Source: Candidatus Cloacimonadota bacterium (GTDB taxonomy: Bacteria; Cloacimonadota; Cloacimonadia; Cloacimonadales; Cloacimonadaceae). From it: a stretch of 40,506 bases of DNA. The position numbers and the translations under genes are program-made. Shown one piece after another: positions 34,529 through 40,506 of this stretch. Positions within the stretch are counted from its first letter, which is position 1. Each line of letters starts with the position of its first letter. The notes under the pieces are model-generated. The model did not search any database, was not told the origin of the DNA, and saw only the letters and a list, made by a program, of their open reading frames with translations. Location: the NCBI GenBank assembly GCA_028695495.1, contig JAQVIX010000013.1, forward strand, positions 1 through 40,506, given 5' to 3'.

Positions 34529-35770
34529 CTATACGTTTCTGCGGATCAATTCCACTGCATCGATCTCGCTAAGCTGTTTCAGCGGCCACTGCACGCTGAT
34601 AATGGTAAGTATATAAGATATAGTAATCACAATCACAAAATCAAGCAACTGGATATGCACGGGCAATACGATGTGCCCGGAGAGCTTGATAAGCCCTGTA
34701 GAAGCTTGAATACCCAAGAGGATAAGCGCCAGTATTATCCCCAGCAGGATGCCCAAGGTGCAGAGGATAAGCCCCTGCAAGAGGAAGAGGCGCCTGAGAT
34801 CGGCATCTTCATAACCCAAAGCCTTTAGCAAGCCCAGTTCGCGCTTCTTTTGAGAGATGATCTTGAGCAGCGAACCCGTGAGATTGAAGCTGGCAATGAT
34901 GAACATAAAGAGCAGAATTACAAACATCAGGAACTTCTCGAAGCGGATAGCAAAGTAAAGGCTGCGGTCGAAGCTGCTCCAATCCTCCAATTCATACTGG
35001 GGGAAAAGCGGGGCTAAGCGCTTGATATACTTGCGGCTCTGGGCGTGATCCGCACCCCGTATCTCCAGATAGTCCACTTGCGCACCCGCAGCACTCATCT
35101 CCTGCGCCACCGCCAGGGGGATATAGCAGAAGTTCTGATCATATTCCGGCATGCCTGCACCAAATATGGCTTGCACCTTTAGCTTCTTAAGCTGCGGCAA
35201 AAGCCCAAAGGCAGAAGGGGTACTCAAGTTTGGCGAGATAAGCAGGATATCATCTCCCAGATACACCCCCAGGCTTTGCGCCAGTCCTGCCCCCAAAACG
35301 ATGCCGCCTTCCTTATTAAAGAGCGTGGGATCCAGCTCGCCGGCAAGGATGCCTTCACCGGCTACAGCGCGGCTTAGCACCGGACTGATGCCTTGCTGCC
35401 TTATGGCATCGATGCCAAAGCATACCGCCGGATTCGCCCCAGCCTCGCTTTTTAACATTAGCTCCAGCCGTAATACCGGCGCCGCCTTGAAGCCCTCTGC
35501 CTCCACCTTATCCACCAGCGCTTCATAATCCACTATCCGGTCACCATCCTTGCCGCTTAAACGCATTTGGGAAAGGGTGCCCACAATGCGCCCGCTGATA
35601 TCCTCACGAAAGCCGTTCATTACAGAGCTAACGGTAATAAGCGCCATCACGCCCAGGCAGATGCCCAAAAGCGTAAAGATATGCTCTGCCCCCAGCCCAT
35701 AACGGCTTTGGGCAGCCAAGTATTTGCTTGCCAAAAAGATAAGGCTTTTATTCTCGTTTCGTTTACGCAT
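34529..35770 (-). CDS. ABC transporter permease of LolC/E (FtsX-like) type
   Basis: A 413-residue inner-membrane protein: cytoplasmic start, membrane helix 1 (about 30-50), a large periplasmic domain (about 55-275), then three helices in the FtsX-like domain (about 280-400) with the coupling segment SQKKRELGLLKALGYEDADLR. This is the LolC/LolE arrangement for releasing lipoproteins toward the outer membrane. Its ATPase (LolD) is not in the window, so a MacB-like or other substrate remains possible. The start ATG has no good ribosome site and appears to lie at the transcription start of a promoter at 35777-35804. Confidence 0.85.
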   Translation of the reverse strand: MRKRNENKSLIFLASKYLAAQSRYGLGAEHIFTLLGICLGVMALITVSSVMNGFREDISGRIVGTLSQMRLSGKDGDRIVDYEALVDKVEAEGFKAAPVLRLELMLKSEAGANPAVCFGIDAIRQQGISPVLSRAVAGEGILAGELDPTLFNKEGGIVLGAGLAQSLGVYLGDDILLISPNLSTPSAFGLLPQLKKLKVQAIFGAGMPEYDQNFCYIPLAVAQEMSAAGAQVDYLEIRGADHAQSRKYIKRLAPLFPQYELEDWSSFDRSLYFAIRFEKFLMFVILLFMFIIASFNLTGSLLKIISQKKRELGLLKALGYEDADLRRLFLLQGLILCTLGILLGIILALILLGIQASTGLIKLSGHIVLPVHIQLLDFVIVITISYILTIISVQWPLKQLSEIDAVELIRRNV

Positions 35771-35776
35771 AATATC

Positions 35777-35804
35777 ACCATAATGAAAGCCGCCTTTCAG
35801 TCAA
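35777..35804 (-). promoter_or_regulatory. Candidate leaderless promoter of the permease operon
   Basis: On the minus strand TTGACT (35804-35799), 16-nt spacer, TATGGT (35782-35777). The expected start is about 7 nt further on, at the A of the ATG (35770), leaving essentially no leader. The -10 matches consensus at four of six positions. Confidence 0.4.
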
Positions 35805-35832
35805 GCACCTTTTTTAGTAGCCTTAAAGCCGT

Positions 35833-35863
35833 TTGTCAAAGCGCCCAATTCGCTTACTATATC
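35833..35863 (+). promoter_or_regulatory. Candidate promoter of the ECF sigma gene
   Basis: TTGTCA (35833-35838) is followed by an A+T-rich TTACTATATC block; TACTAT at 35855-35860 gives 16-nt spacing and TATATC at 35858-35863 gives 19-nt. The start would lie only about 10 nt before the ATG at 35878, so a very short leader. Confidence 0.3.
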
Positions 35864-35877
35864 TTGTGGTAGCCACG

Positions 35878-36375
35878 ATGAAGAAAGAAGATTTTGAAGA
35901 TTTCCTCAGCCAGCATGAGAAGCGTATCTTTCGCTATCTCATGGGTCTTACCGCCAATGAACACGATGCCATGGACCTCGTGCAGGCGGTATTTATTGCC
36001 GTATATGAGCATTTTGAGCGCATCGAAGAGCCTACCGCCTTATCCTATACCTACCGCATAGCGCATAATAAGGCAATGACCTTCCTGAAACAGCGCAGCC
36101 GCTATATCCCCGTGGAAATGGAGAAGTTCCAAAATCTGCCCAATCCCAAAGTGGAAGAAGAGCCGGATTATAGCGATCTGAAAAAAGCGATAGCAGAATT
36201 GCCCCCCCGTTTAGCGTCGGTAATCCAATTACAATATTACGAAAAGATGAGCTACAAAGAGATTTCGGAACACCTGGGCATTAGCGTAAAAGCGGTGGAA
36301 TCCCTCTTGGTACGAGCCAAACGTTTTTTACGCAAAAAAATCATGCAGGAAATGAAAGAGAGGGGAGTAAAATGA
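35878..36375 (+). CDS. ECF-type RNA polymerase sigma factor
   Basis: A 165-residue group 4 sigma factor. Region 2 (IFRYLMGLTANEHDAMDLVQAVFIAVY) and region 4 (LPPRLASVIQLQYYEKMSYKEISEHLGISVKAVESLLVRAKRFLRK) are present; regions 1 and 3 are absent. ATG 35878 gives MKKEDFEDFL, matching where such proteins begin; the upstream in-frame extension is unsupported. An anti-sigma gene follows after 40 nt and then two Spy/CpxP-like envelope genes, so it most likely drives an envelope- or metal-stress response, possibly including its own operon. Confidence 0.9.
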   Translation: MKKEDFEDFLSQHEKRIFRYLMGLTANEHDAMDLVQAVFIAVYEHFERIEEPTALSYTYRIAHNKAMTFLKQRSRYIPVEMEKFQNLPNPKVEEEPDYSDLKKAIAELPPRLASVIQLQYYEKMSYKEISEHLGISVKAVESLLVRAKRFLRKKIMQEMKERGVK

Positions 36376-36415
36376 GTGGAAGCAAACACGCTTTACAAAA
36401 ACAAGGAGAAGAACG

Positions 36416-36835
36416 ATGAGATGCCATACTGCTGAACGCTACATCAATCGCCAGCTTGATAACGAACTGCCGGCAAAGAAAGCACTTAGGCTGCAAAAGC
36501 ACCTTAGCCGTTGTTCTTCTTGCCGAGCCTTGCAGAAGGAATATCAGGAATTGCAGCATGCCCTTAGCAGCCTGCCCCAGCCTGAATATCCCGCATTTCT
36601 GCATCACAAAATCATGAATGCTCTGCCGGTAAAATCCCGTCGCTACGAGCAAAGCAGATTCAGGCTCTCGCTTGCCACAGCCGCATTATCCCTCCTCCTT
36701 AGTATCGGCGCCGGAACCTTTGTAGGCCTCAAAGGTTTTGATCTTTCGGAAGTGGAAGATAATGCTATTGCCGAAACCGAAGCTCAGCTTTATTTTGGCG
36801 AAAACAGCCTGATGGTGGTATCTTATGATTACTAA
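36416..36835 (+). CDS. Zinc-finger anti-sigma factor
   Basis: A 139-residue single-pass membrane protein. The N-terminus has the zinc anti-sigma pattern: RCHTAERYINRQLDNELP, then HLSRCSSC (H-x3-C-x2-C). A membrane helix lies at about 83-102, with a short periplasmic tail. It should bind and hold the ECF sigma factor until an envelope signal arrives. AAGGAG precedes the ATG. Its stop overlaps the next gene by 11 nt. Confidence 0.85.
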   Translation: MRCHTAERYINRQLDNELPAKKALRLQKHLSRCSSCRALQKEYQELQHALSSLPQPEYPAFLHHKIMNALPVKSRRYEQSRFRLSLATAALSLLLSIGAGTFVGLKGFDLSEVEDNAIAETEAQLYFGENSLMVVSYDY

Positions 36836-37364
36836 GCGATTGCTTTATATGCTATTGATGGTATCGCTGGCGTTTAATCTGGCGGTGGTGGGCAGCCTTG
36901 TATGGTTCAAAGCCCTGCATCCCAAGCACCCGCCCCGTGAACGCAATTTCCAGCGGGATTTCCCCAAAATGCCAGAACATATCATGCGTGAAGAATGGTC
37001 TTCGGAAATAATCCAATACCGTAAAGACTTCGATAATAGCAAGCTAAGGCTGATGGAAGAATTGCAGAAAGAGACTCTCGATGAAACAATAATCGAAAGT
37101 ATCATCGATTCCAGCCTGGTAGCCCAAAACAATCTGGAAAGATATCTGGGCAAAAGACTTGTGAATTATCGCGAACAAATGACTGCCGAAGAAGCAGATG
37201 AATACTTTGGCAAAAGAATTGAACACATCAAAAACCGAAATAACTACTTTAGACAATCCAGGAGAAATCCACATGAAAAAGATAATCGTAACCACCCTGA
37301 TGCTCGCCCTGCTTTTCGGGATTCTACCCGCACAAAGAGCAGAAGGCGCTACCCGAACGGCTAA
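36825..37364 (+). CDS. Membrane-anchored Spy/CpxP-like (CnrR-type) protein
   Basis: A 179-residue protein with an N-terminal membrane anchor (about 5-28), a charged helical periplasmic domain (about 50-140: RKDFDNSKLRLMEELQKETLDETIIESIIDSS) and a strongly basic, low-complexity tail (about 145-179). The pattern resembles heavy-metal sensor / Spy-CpxP family proteins, which often serve as co-sensors with ECF sigma/anti-sigma pairs. Its last 92 nt overlap the start of the next gene in another frame; the odd basic tail lies exactly in that overlap and may be a recent read-through extension. Confidence 0.65.
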   Translation: MITKRLLYMLLMVSLAFNLAVVGSLVWFKALHPKHPPRERNFQRDFPKMPEHIMREEWSSEIIQYRKDFDNSKLRLMEELQKETLDETIIESIIDSSLVAQNNLERYLGKRLVNYREQMTAEEADEYFGKRIEHIKNRNNYFRQSRRNPHEKDNRNHPDARPAFRDSTRTKSRRRYPNG

Positions 37365-37812
37365 TCCCGAAGCCAAAATGCACCCCATGCAAAGCTGCAT
37401 TGAAAAGATGAAGCTTACTGATGCCCAAATGCAGAAGTTTGCTGCCGCCAAAGCGCAATATCAGAAGCGAGATAACAGCCTTAGCGCTGAGATTAAGAAC
37501 CTGAATCTCGACCGCACCGAAGCGATCAAAGCCGAAAACCTGAAGCGCGCCAAAGAGCTGAATAAACAGATTTCAGACAAAGAATTGCAGCTTAAAAATG
37601 CCCGCATCGATCTGATGGCAGATATGCTAAAAGAGCTTACCCAGGAACAAAAGGAAATCTGGAAGCAAAATGCCGGCATGATGATGGGAAATATAGGCAT
37701 GATGATGGGGCAAGGCATGCACTGGCAGAATGCCCGCGGCGCCCGCAGATTTCCCCATAAGAACTCTAAACAAGACCATAAATCCCGCATGTATCATCGC
37801 GGGAAAAAATAA
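37273..37812 (+). CDS. Periplasmic Spy/CpxP-like protein
   Basis: A 179-residue exported protein with a signal peptide (about 1-26, KKIIVTTLMLALLFGILPAQRAEG). The mature part starts with a CIEKMKLTDAQMQKFAAAK motif typical of Spy/LTXXQ proteins, then a long charged helix (about 65-130), a Met/Gly-rich segment (MMMGNIGMMMGQGMHW) and a His/Arg/Lys-rich end. The Met- and His-rich tail suggests metal (for example copper) binding, but that is inference. AGGAG lies 8 nt before the ATG. Last gene of the sigma operon, followed by a strong terminator. Confidence 0.75.
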   Translation: MKKIIVTTLMLALLFGILPAQRAEGATRTANPEAKMHPMQSCIEKMKLTDAQMQKFAAAKAQYQKRDNSLSAEIKNLNLDRTEAIKAENLKRAKELNKQISDKELQLKNARIDLMADMLKELTQEQKEIWKQNAGMMMGNIGMMMGQGMHWQNARGARRFPHKNSKQDHKSRMYHRGKK

Positions 37813-37836
37813 TCCCTCCTCAGCAACACACAAAAC

Positions 37837-37873
37837 CGAAGCCATGGTTCCTCTTACCGTGGCTTCGTTTTTT
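37837..37873 (+). terminator. Intrinsic terminator (probably two-way)
   Basis: CGAAGCCATGGT (37837-37848) pairs with ACCGTGGCTTCG (37856-37867), 12 bp with one wobble and a 7-nt loop, followed by TTTTTT. The opposite strand also ends in TTTT, so it can serve the convergent nitroreductase gene too. Confidence 0.88.
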
Positions 37874-37882
37874 ATCTCCCCG

Positions 37883-38434
37883 CTAATCCTTATAGATTAC
37901 AATATCCTCCAAAGCCAGGCGTTCACCACCTCCGCCAAAGAAGGATAAAGCTTTGGTATAGAGCTTTTTCTCGCCCTTGGGATAGCCAAAGGGGCTAAGC
38001 GCCACAATGCGCCAGCTTTTGGGGATTTCGAGATATTTCGCCAGAGTTTTCTGGGAAAAAGCCGCCATCCAGCAAGTGCCCAGCCCGTGGCTATGCGCAC
38101 ACAAGATCATCTGATGAAAGGAGATGGCGGTATCCACCAAATAATAATCCTGCTTATTTACCCGCAGGTTTTTCTTCATTTCGGCGCAAGCGATGATTAC
38201 CAGCGGCGCTTCCTTGATAAAGAAATTGGAAAGCCCGATCAAGCCCGTCTTTTGGGCCAATTCCCTGATGCGCTCGCGGTTTCTAAACACGATATAGCGC
38301 CAGGGTTGCCGATTTTGCGAGCTGGGAGCAATGCGCCCCGCTTCCAAAATCTCCGATAGTACTTCTGGCGGCACCGCATCCGGCAGAAAATCCCTTACGC
38401 TATGCCGACTGGAAAGAAGCTTAAGAAAATCCAT
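37883..38434 (-). CDS. Nitroreductase family flavoprotein
   Basis: A 183-residue FMN-dependent oxidoreductase. The N-terminal SRHSVRDFLPDAVPPEVL and the segment RIAPSSQNRQPWRYIVF are the family's FMN-binding hallmarks; GLGTCWMAAF and the VALSPFGYPKGEKK segment follow. The natural substrate is unknown; relatives reduce nitro compounds, quinones or flavins. It stands alone between two terminator or repeat regions. Confidence 0.87.
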   Translation of the reverse strand: MDFLKLLSSRHSVRDFLPDAVPPEVLSEILEAGRIAPSSQNRQPWRYIVFRNRERIRELAQKTGLIGLSNFFIKEAPLVIIACAEMKKNLRVNKQDYYLVDTAISFHQMILCAHSHGLGTCWMAAFSQKTLAKYLEIPKSWRIVALSPFGYPKGEKKLYTKALSFFGGGGERLALEDIVIYKD

Positions 38435-38499
38435 TGTTTAACCTCAGTGTGTTCTTTGTAGGCAAGTAATCAGATACAGAGATTTTGTCAAATACTTCG

Positions 38500-38668
38500 A
38501 GGTGGCAGCTTGCAGGTGGCAGGTGGCAGGCGCTGCGCGCGGTGTAAAGCATTTCTATTTTTAGTACTAATTTCGGGTAATTGGATTGTTCTAAAGACAT
38601 GAACAACATAGAGAGTAGCTATCAAACCCGCGCAGCGCCTAACACCTAATACCTATCACCTAACACCT
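38500..38668. repeat. Inverted heptad arrays bracketing an intergenic segment (locus 4)
   Basis: Left array, period 7: AGGTGGC, AGCTTGC, AGGTGGC, AGGTGGC, AGGCGCT (38500-38534). Right array in opposite sense: AGCGCCT, AACACCT, AATACCT, ATCACCT, AACACCT (38634-38668). The innermost units are exact reverse complements and extend into GCGCG on both sides. The roughly 100 bases between contain no gene. The inner AGGCGCTGCGC also occurs at locus 2 (14163-14173). Confidence 0.7.
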
Positions 38669-38692
38669 ACTGAGCGCAGCGAAGCATTGTGC

Positions 38693-38720
38693 TTGACATA
38701 TATAGCGCCCTTTCTAAAAT
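38693..38720 (+). promoter_or_regulatory. Strong sigma-70 promoter giving a leaderless transcript
   Basis: Perfect -35 TTGACA (38693-38698), 16-nt spacer, -10 TAAAAT (38715-38720; five of six). The expected start, 6-7 nt downstream, is the A of the ATG at 38727. No ribosome site precedes that ATG. Confidence 0.65.
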
Positions 38721-38726
38721 GTATTC

Positions 38727-39293
38727 ATGAGAAATATCCTGATAATTATGCTTATGCTAATCGCCCTGAGCGGCTGCGAGCTCTTTACTTTGAGAGAACC
38801 CAGCCAGCCTTCCGATGCGGCAGCCTGGAACGAGCCTGCCTCAACGGTGGAGCTTGCCCTGCAAAACCTGCTTTACGCATATCAGGATTCCCGCAATTCT
38901 GTAAATTACAGCCGTATTTTCCACGAGAATTACCAATTCTATTTTGCCACTCAGGATATTACGGATTTCAGCACCCCCGCCCAGTGGGAGCGCCAGCAAG
39001 AGCAAGATATGCTCTTCAATCTGCACGGGCGCTACGATAGCATCAAGATAGACTTTCAGCCTTTGGACACTCCGGATGAACAAGGCGCCAATGAAGCCAA
39101 GCTATACCGCGCCTACAATATCAAAGCCAAAACCCAAACCTCGGCGCGGGAGATAGATCTGGCCGAAGGACATACAGAGCTACACTTTCTAAGGGCTTAC
39201 GACCGCTGGTATCTGTATAAATGGAAGGATTACCGCAGTAGCAGCGCTGGCAACGCCCGCACCTGGGGGAGATTGAAATATGAAAATAGCTAA
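38727..39293 (+). CDS. Lipoprotein of unknown function (first of a related pair)
   Basis: A 188-residue exported protein with a signal peptide and lipobox (LIALSGC, Cys near 17). The mature part is rich in aromatic residues: VELALQNLLYAYQDSRNSVNYSRIFHENYQFYF, then a region ending HFLRAYDRWYLYKWKDY. This pattern resembles NTF2/SnoaL-like small alpha-beta folds, but that is only a guess. The next gene encodes a protein with the same layout, so they look like tandem paralogues. The last 14 nt overlap that gene. The start codon coincides with the expected transcription start. Confidence 0.75.
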   Translation: MRNILIIMLMLIALSGCELFTLREPSQPSDAAAWNEPASTVELALQNLLYAYQDSRNSVNYSRIFHENYQFYFATQDITDFSTPAQWERQQEQDMLFNLHGRYDSIKIDFQPLDTPDEQGANEAKLYRAYNIKAKTQTSAREIDLAEGHTELHFLRAYDRWYLYKWKDYRSSSAGNARTWGRLKYENS

Positions 39294-39858
39294 GCTGCTC
39301 CCCCTCTGCCTGCTCCTGCTTTTGGTGGCAAGCTGCGAAAACCCCTTCCGCCCAAGGATGTGGGACCGCTCCAGCAATGAGGTTTACAATCGCGATCCCA
39401 TCGAGCTTTTGCAAAACCTGGTAAAAGCCTACAGCGAAAAGAATACCAAAATATTCAAGAGCCTTTTGCATCCGGAATACCGCTTTGAACTTTTGCAAAG
39501 CGAATATAACAGCATCGGCATCGATATGGATGGAGATGGCATCAAAGACTCCTGGTGGGGCTACGACGAAGAGATTGAGCTGCATAAGAATATGTTTGAA
39601 GGCGGCTCCAGCGACGGGCTTTATCCCTCTCCGGATAAAATCGAGATCAAGCTCCAGATTCCCCCCCAAGAGCTTTGGGAAAAAGACCCCGCCGATGGCA
39701 GAGAAGATTGGCTGGTAATCCCCTGCTTTTTCAATCTCAGCGTTGTTTACCACGATACCAATAGCAGCTATATCGCCAGCGGAGTAGCCCGTTTTTACCT
39801 GGTACAGGAAGGCGGCAGATGGTATATCCGCATCTGGAGGGACGAATCGCTTTTATGA
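39280..39858 (+). CDS. Lipoprotein of unknown function (second of a related pair)
   Basis: A 192-residue protein with a signal peptide and lipobox (LLLVASC, Cys near 19) followed by ENPFRPR. It shares with its neighbour the layout IELLQNLVKAYSEKNTKIFKSLLHPEYRFEL near the start and VARFYLVQEGGRWYIRIWRDE at the end, again NTF2-like in outline. GGGGAGA lies upstream of the ATG. Its stop overlaps the ruvX start (ATGA), so the genes are translationally coupled. Confidence 0.75.
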   Translation: MKIAKLLPLCLLLLLVASCENPFRPRMWDRSSNEVYNRDPIELLQNLVKAYSEKNTKIFKSLLHPEYRFELLQSEYNSIGIDMDGDGIKDSWWGYDEEIELHKNMFEGGSSDGLYPSPDKIEIKLQIPPQELWEKDPADGREDWLVIPCFFNLSVVYHDTNSSYIASGVARFYLVQEGGRWYIRIWRDESLL

Positions 39859-40271
39859 GCGGCAGAATCATGGCTTTGGACTATGGCGAAAAGCGCATTG
39901 GAATTGCCTTCAGCGACCCCATGCAGATTTTTGCCAAACCCTTTATCACCCTGCCCAATAGTGGTTTGGATGGCGTTTTAGCCGAAATAAGGAAGCTTTG
40001 CACGGAATACGTGGTAAGCGAAATCCTGGTAGGCGTACCTTATGCCATCGATGGCACAAACACCCCTAAGACCCTGGAAACTCTGGACTTTATCCAAAGC
40101 TTGCAAGATGCCCTCAGCCTGCCCATTACCAAATGGGACGAGCGCTATAGCTCGCAGGAAGCGGAAGCGGAGCTAAAAATGATGGGCAAAAGCTGGCAGG
40201 AAGCGCGGCAACTGGTAGATGCCATGGCTGCGGCAATAATCCTTAAGAACTATCTGGAAAATAAGCATTAA
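39855..40271 (+). CDS. ruvX: Putative pre-16S rRNA nuclease / Holliday junction resolvase (RuvX/YqgF)
   Basis: A 138-residue RNase H-fold protein. Acidic residue D9 lies in ALDYGEKRIGIAFSD; VGVPYAIDG, WDERYSSQEAE and VDAMAAAIIL carry the rest of the active-site pattern. The family matures 16S rRNA in E. coli and was earlier proposed to be a resolvase. ATG 39855 is chosen because the product then starts just before the LDYG strand and the start overlaps the upstream stop as ATGA. The mltG gene follows, a common neighbour. Confidence 0.9.
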   Translation: MSGRIMALDYGEKRIGIAFSDPMQIFAKPFITLPNSGLDGVLAEIRKLCTEYVVSEILVGVPYAIDGTNTPKTLETLDFIQSLQDALSLPITKWDERYSSQEAEAELKMMGKSWQEARQLVDAMAAAIILKNYLENKH

Positions 40272-40307
40272 GACGAGCCACCTCCGGCTGATATATATAG
40301 GCAATAC

Positions 40308-40506
40308 ATGAAACTATTGGAACGCACTCCTTTTAGAGTAATAATCCTGATCATCATCTTTGGCAGCATTGGCGGAATTTGCCACCTGCTCTTAATGCTG
40401 CTAAGCCCTCGCGAAAGCACCGAACGCATTGTGCGCATTGAAAATGGAGATAGTGCCCGAAGCATTGGCAAAAAGCTGCAAGCTGCCTCCATCGTAAAGA
40501 GTGCCA
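40308..40506 (+). CDS. mltG: Endolytic murein transglycosylase MltG (partial, runs off the right edge)
   Basis: Sixty-six codons are visible from ATG 40308. A short cytoplasmic start (MKLLERTPFR) is followed by one membrane helix (about 11-32) and then IVRIENGDSARSIGKKLQAA, the LysM-like start of MltG/YceG proteins, which cut nascent glycan strands. The catalytic domain lies beyond the window. Placement directly after ruvX supports the call. Confidence 0.8.
   Translation, partial: MKLLERTPFRVIILIIIFGSIGGICHLLLMLLSPRESTERIVRIENGDSARSIGKKLQAASIVKSA

Noticed and set aside
40268-40492. 74-codon minus-strand frame at the right end
   Set aside because: It is the antisense shadow of the start of mltG.

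Overview
The window looks like chromosome of a diderm (outer-membrane) bacterium of the FCB group, most likely Candidatus Cloacimonadota or a near relative. This is inferred, not proven, from several features read by eye: LolC/E-type permease, GmhA, lipoproteins, a secreted nuclease ending in a type IX-like sorting domain, a zinc-ribbon L32, compact tightly packed operons with balanced base composition, and long repeat-filled intergenic gaps.

Layout. 1-806 is an intergenic repeat region. 852-7515 (+) is an information-processing run: rpsU, then cvpA, mutS2, dnaG and rpoD, an expanded relative of the classical rpsU-dnaG-rpoD operon. 7566-13984 (-) is a lipid-synthesis operon read right to left: rpmF, plsX, fabH, fabD, fabG, acpP, fabF, rnc. 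It contains a hairpin terminator/attenuator after acpP and a 17-bp hairpin that ends right at the RNase III start codon. rpmF (59 aa) is the first gene.

14.6-26.4 kb is an A+T-richer accessory island, all genes on the minus strand, flanked by two directly repeated copies of a 210-244 bp MITE-like element with inverted ends. In transcription order it carries a C5-cytosine methyltransferase, a protein with two separate GHKL ATPase modules (MutL/MORC-like at the N-end, histidine-kinase-like at the C-end), a receiver-domain protein with a large unassigned C-terminal domain, a 98-aa hypothetical protein, and a complete type I restriction system (hsdR, hsdM, hsdS). The methylase / double-GHKL / receiver trio has overlapping or 2-nt junctions. 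It reads as a DNA-modification system joined to a two-component-type signalling relay; this is the best candidate for a little-described system here.

26.7-32.6 kb (+) holds an orphan membrane PAS histidine kinase, adenosine deaminase, GmhA and a secreted endonuclease I. 32.7-35.8 kb (-) holds rarA, a ferritin-like protein and a LolC/E permease. 35.9-37.8 kb (+) is an ECF sigma factor, its zinc anti-sigma factor and two Spy/CpxP-like envelope proteins whose genes overlap by 92 nt. A nitroreductase (-) follows, then two related lipoproteins, ruvX and the start of mltG (+).

Four intergenic gaps share an unusual architecture: degenerate 7-nt-period arrays in opposite orientation bracketing a segment, with recurring small palindromes such as CTGCGCTTGCGCAG and a GCTGCGC anchor. 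Several promoters (38693-38720, 35777-35804) place the expected transcription start at the start codon, suggesting leaderless mRNAs. No tRNA, rRNA, CRISPR array or transposase gene was seen.
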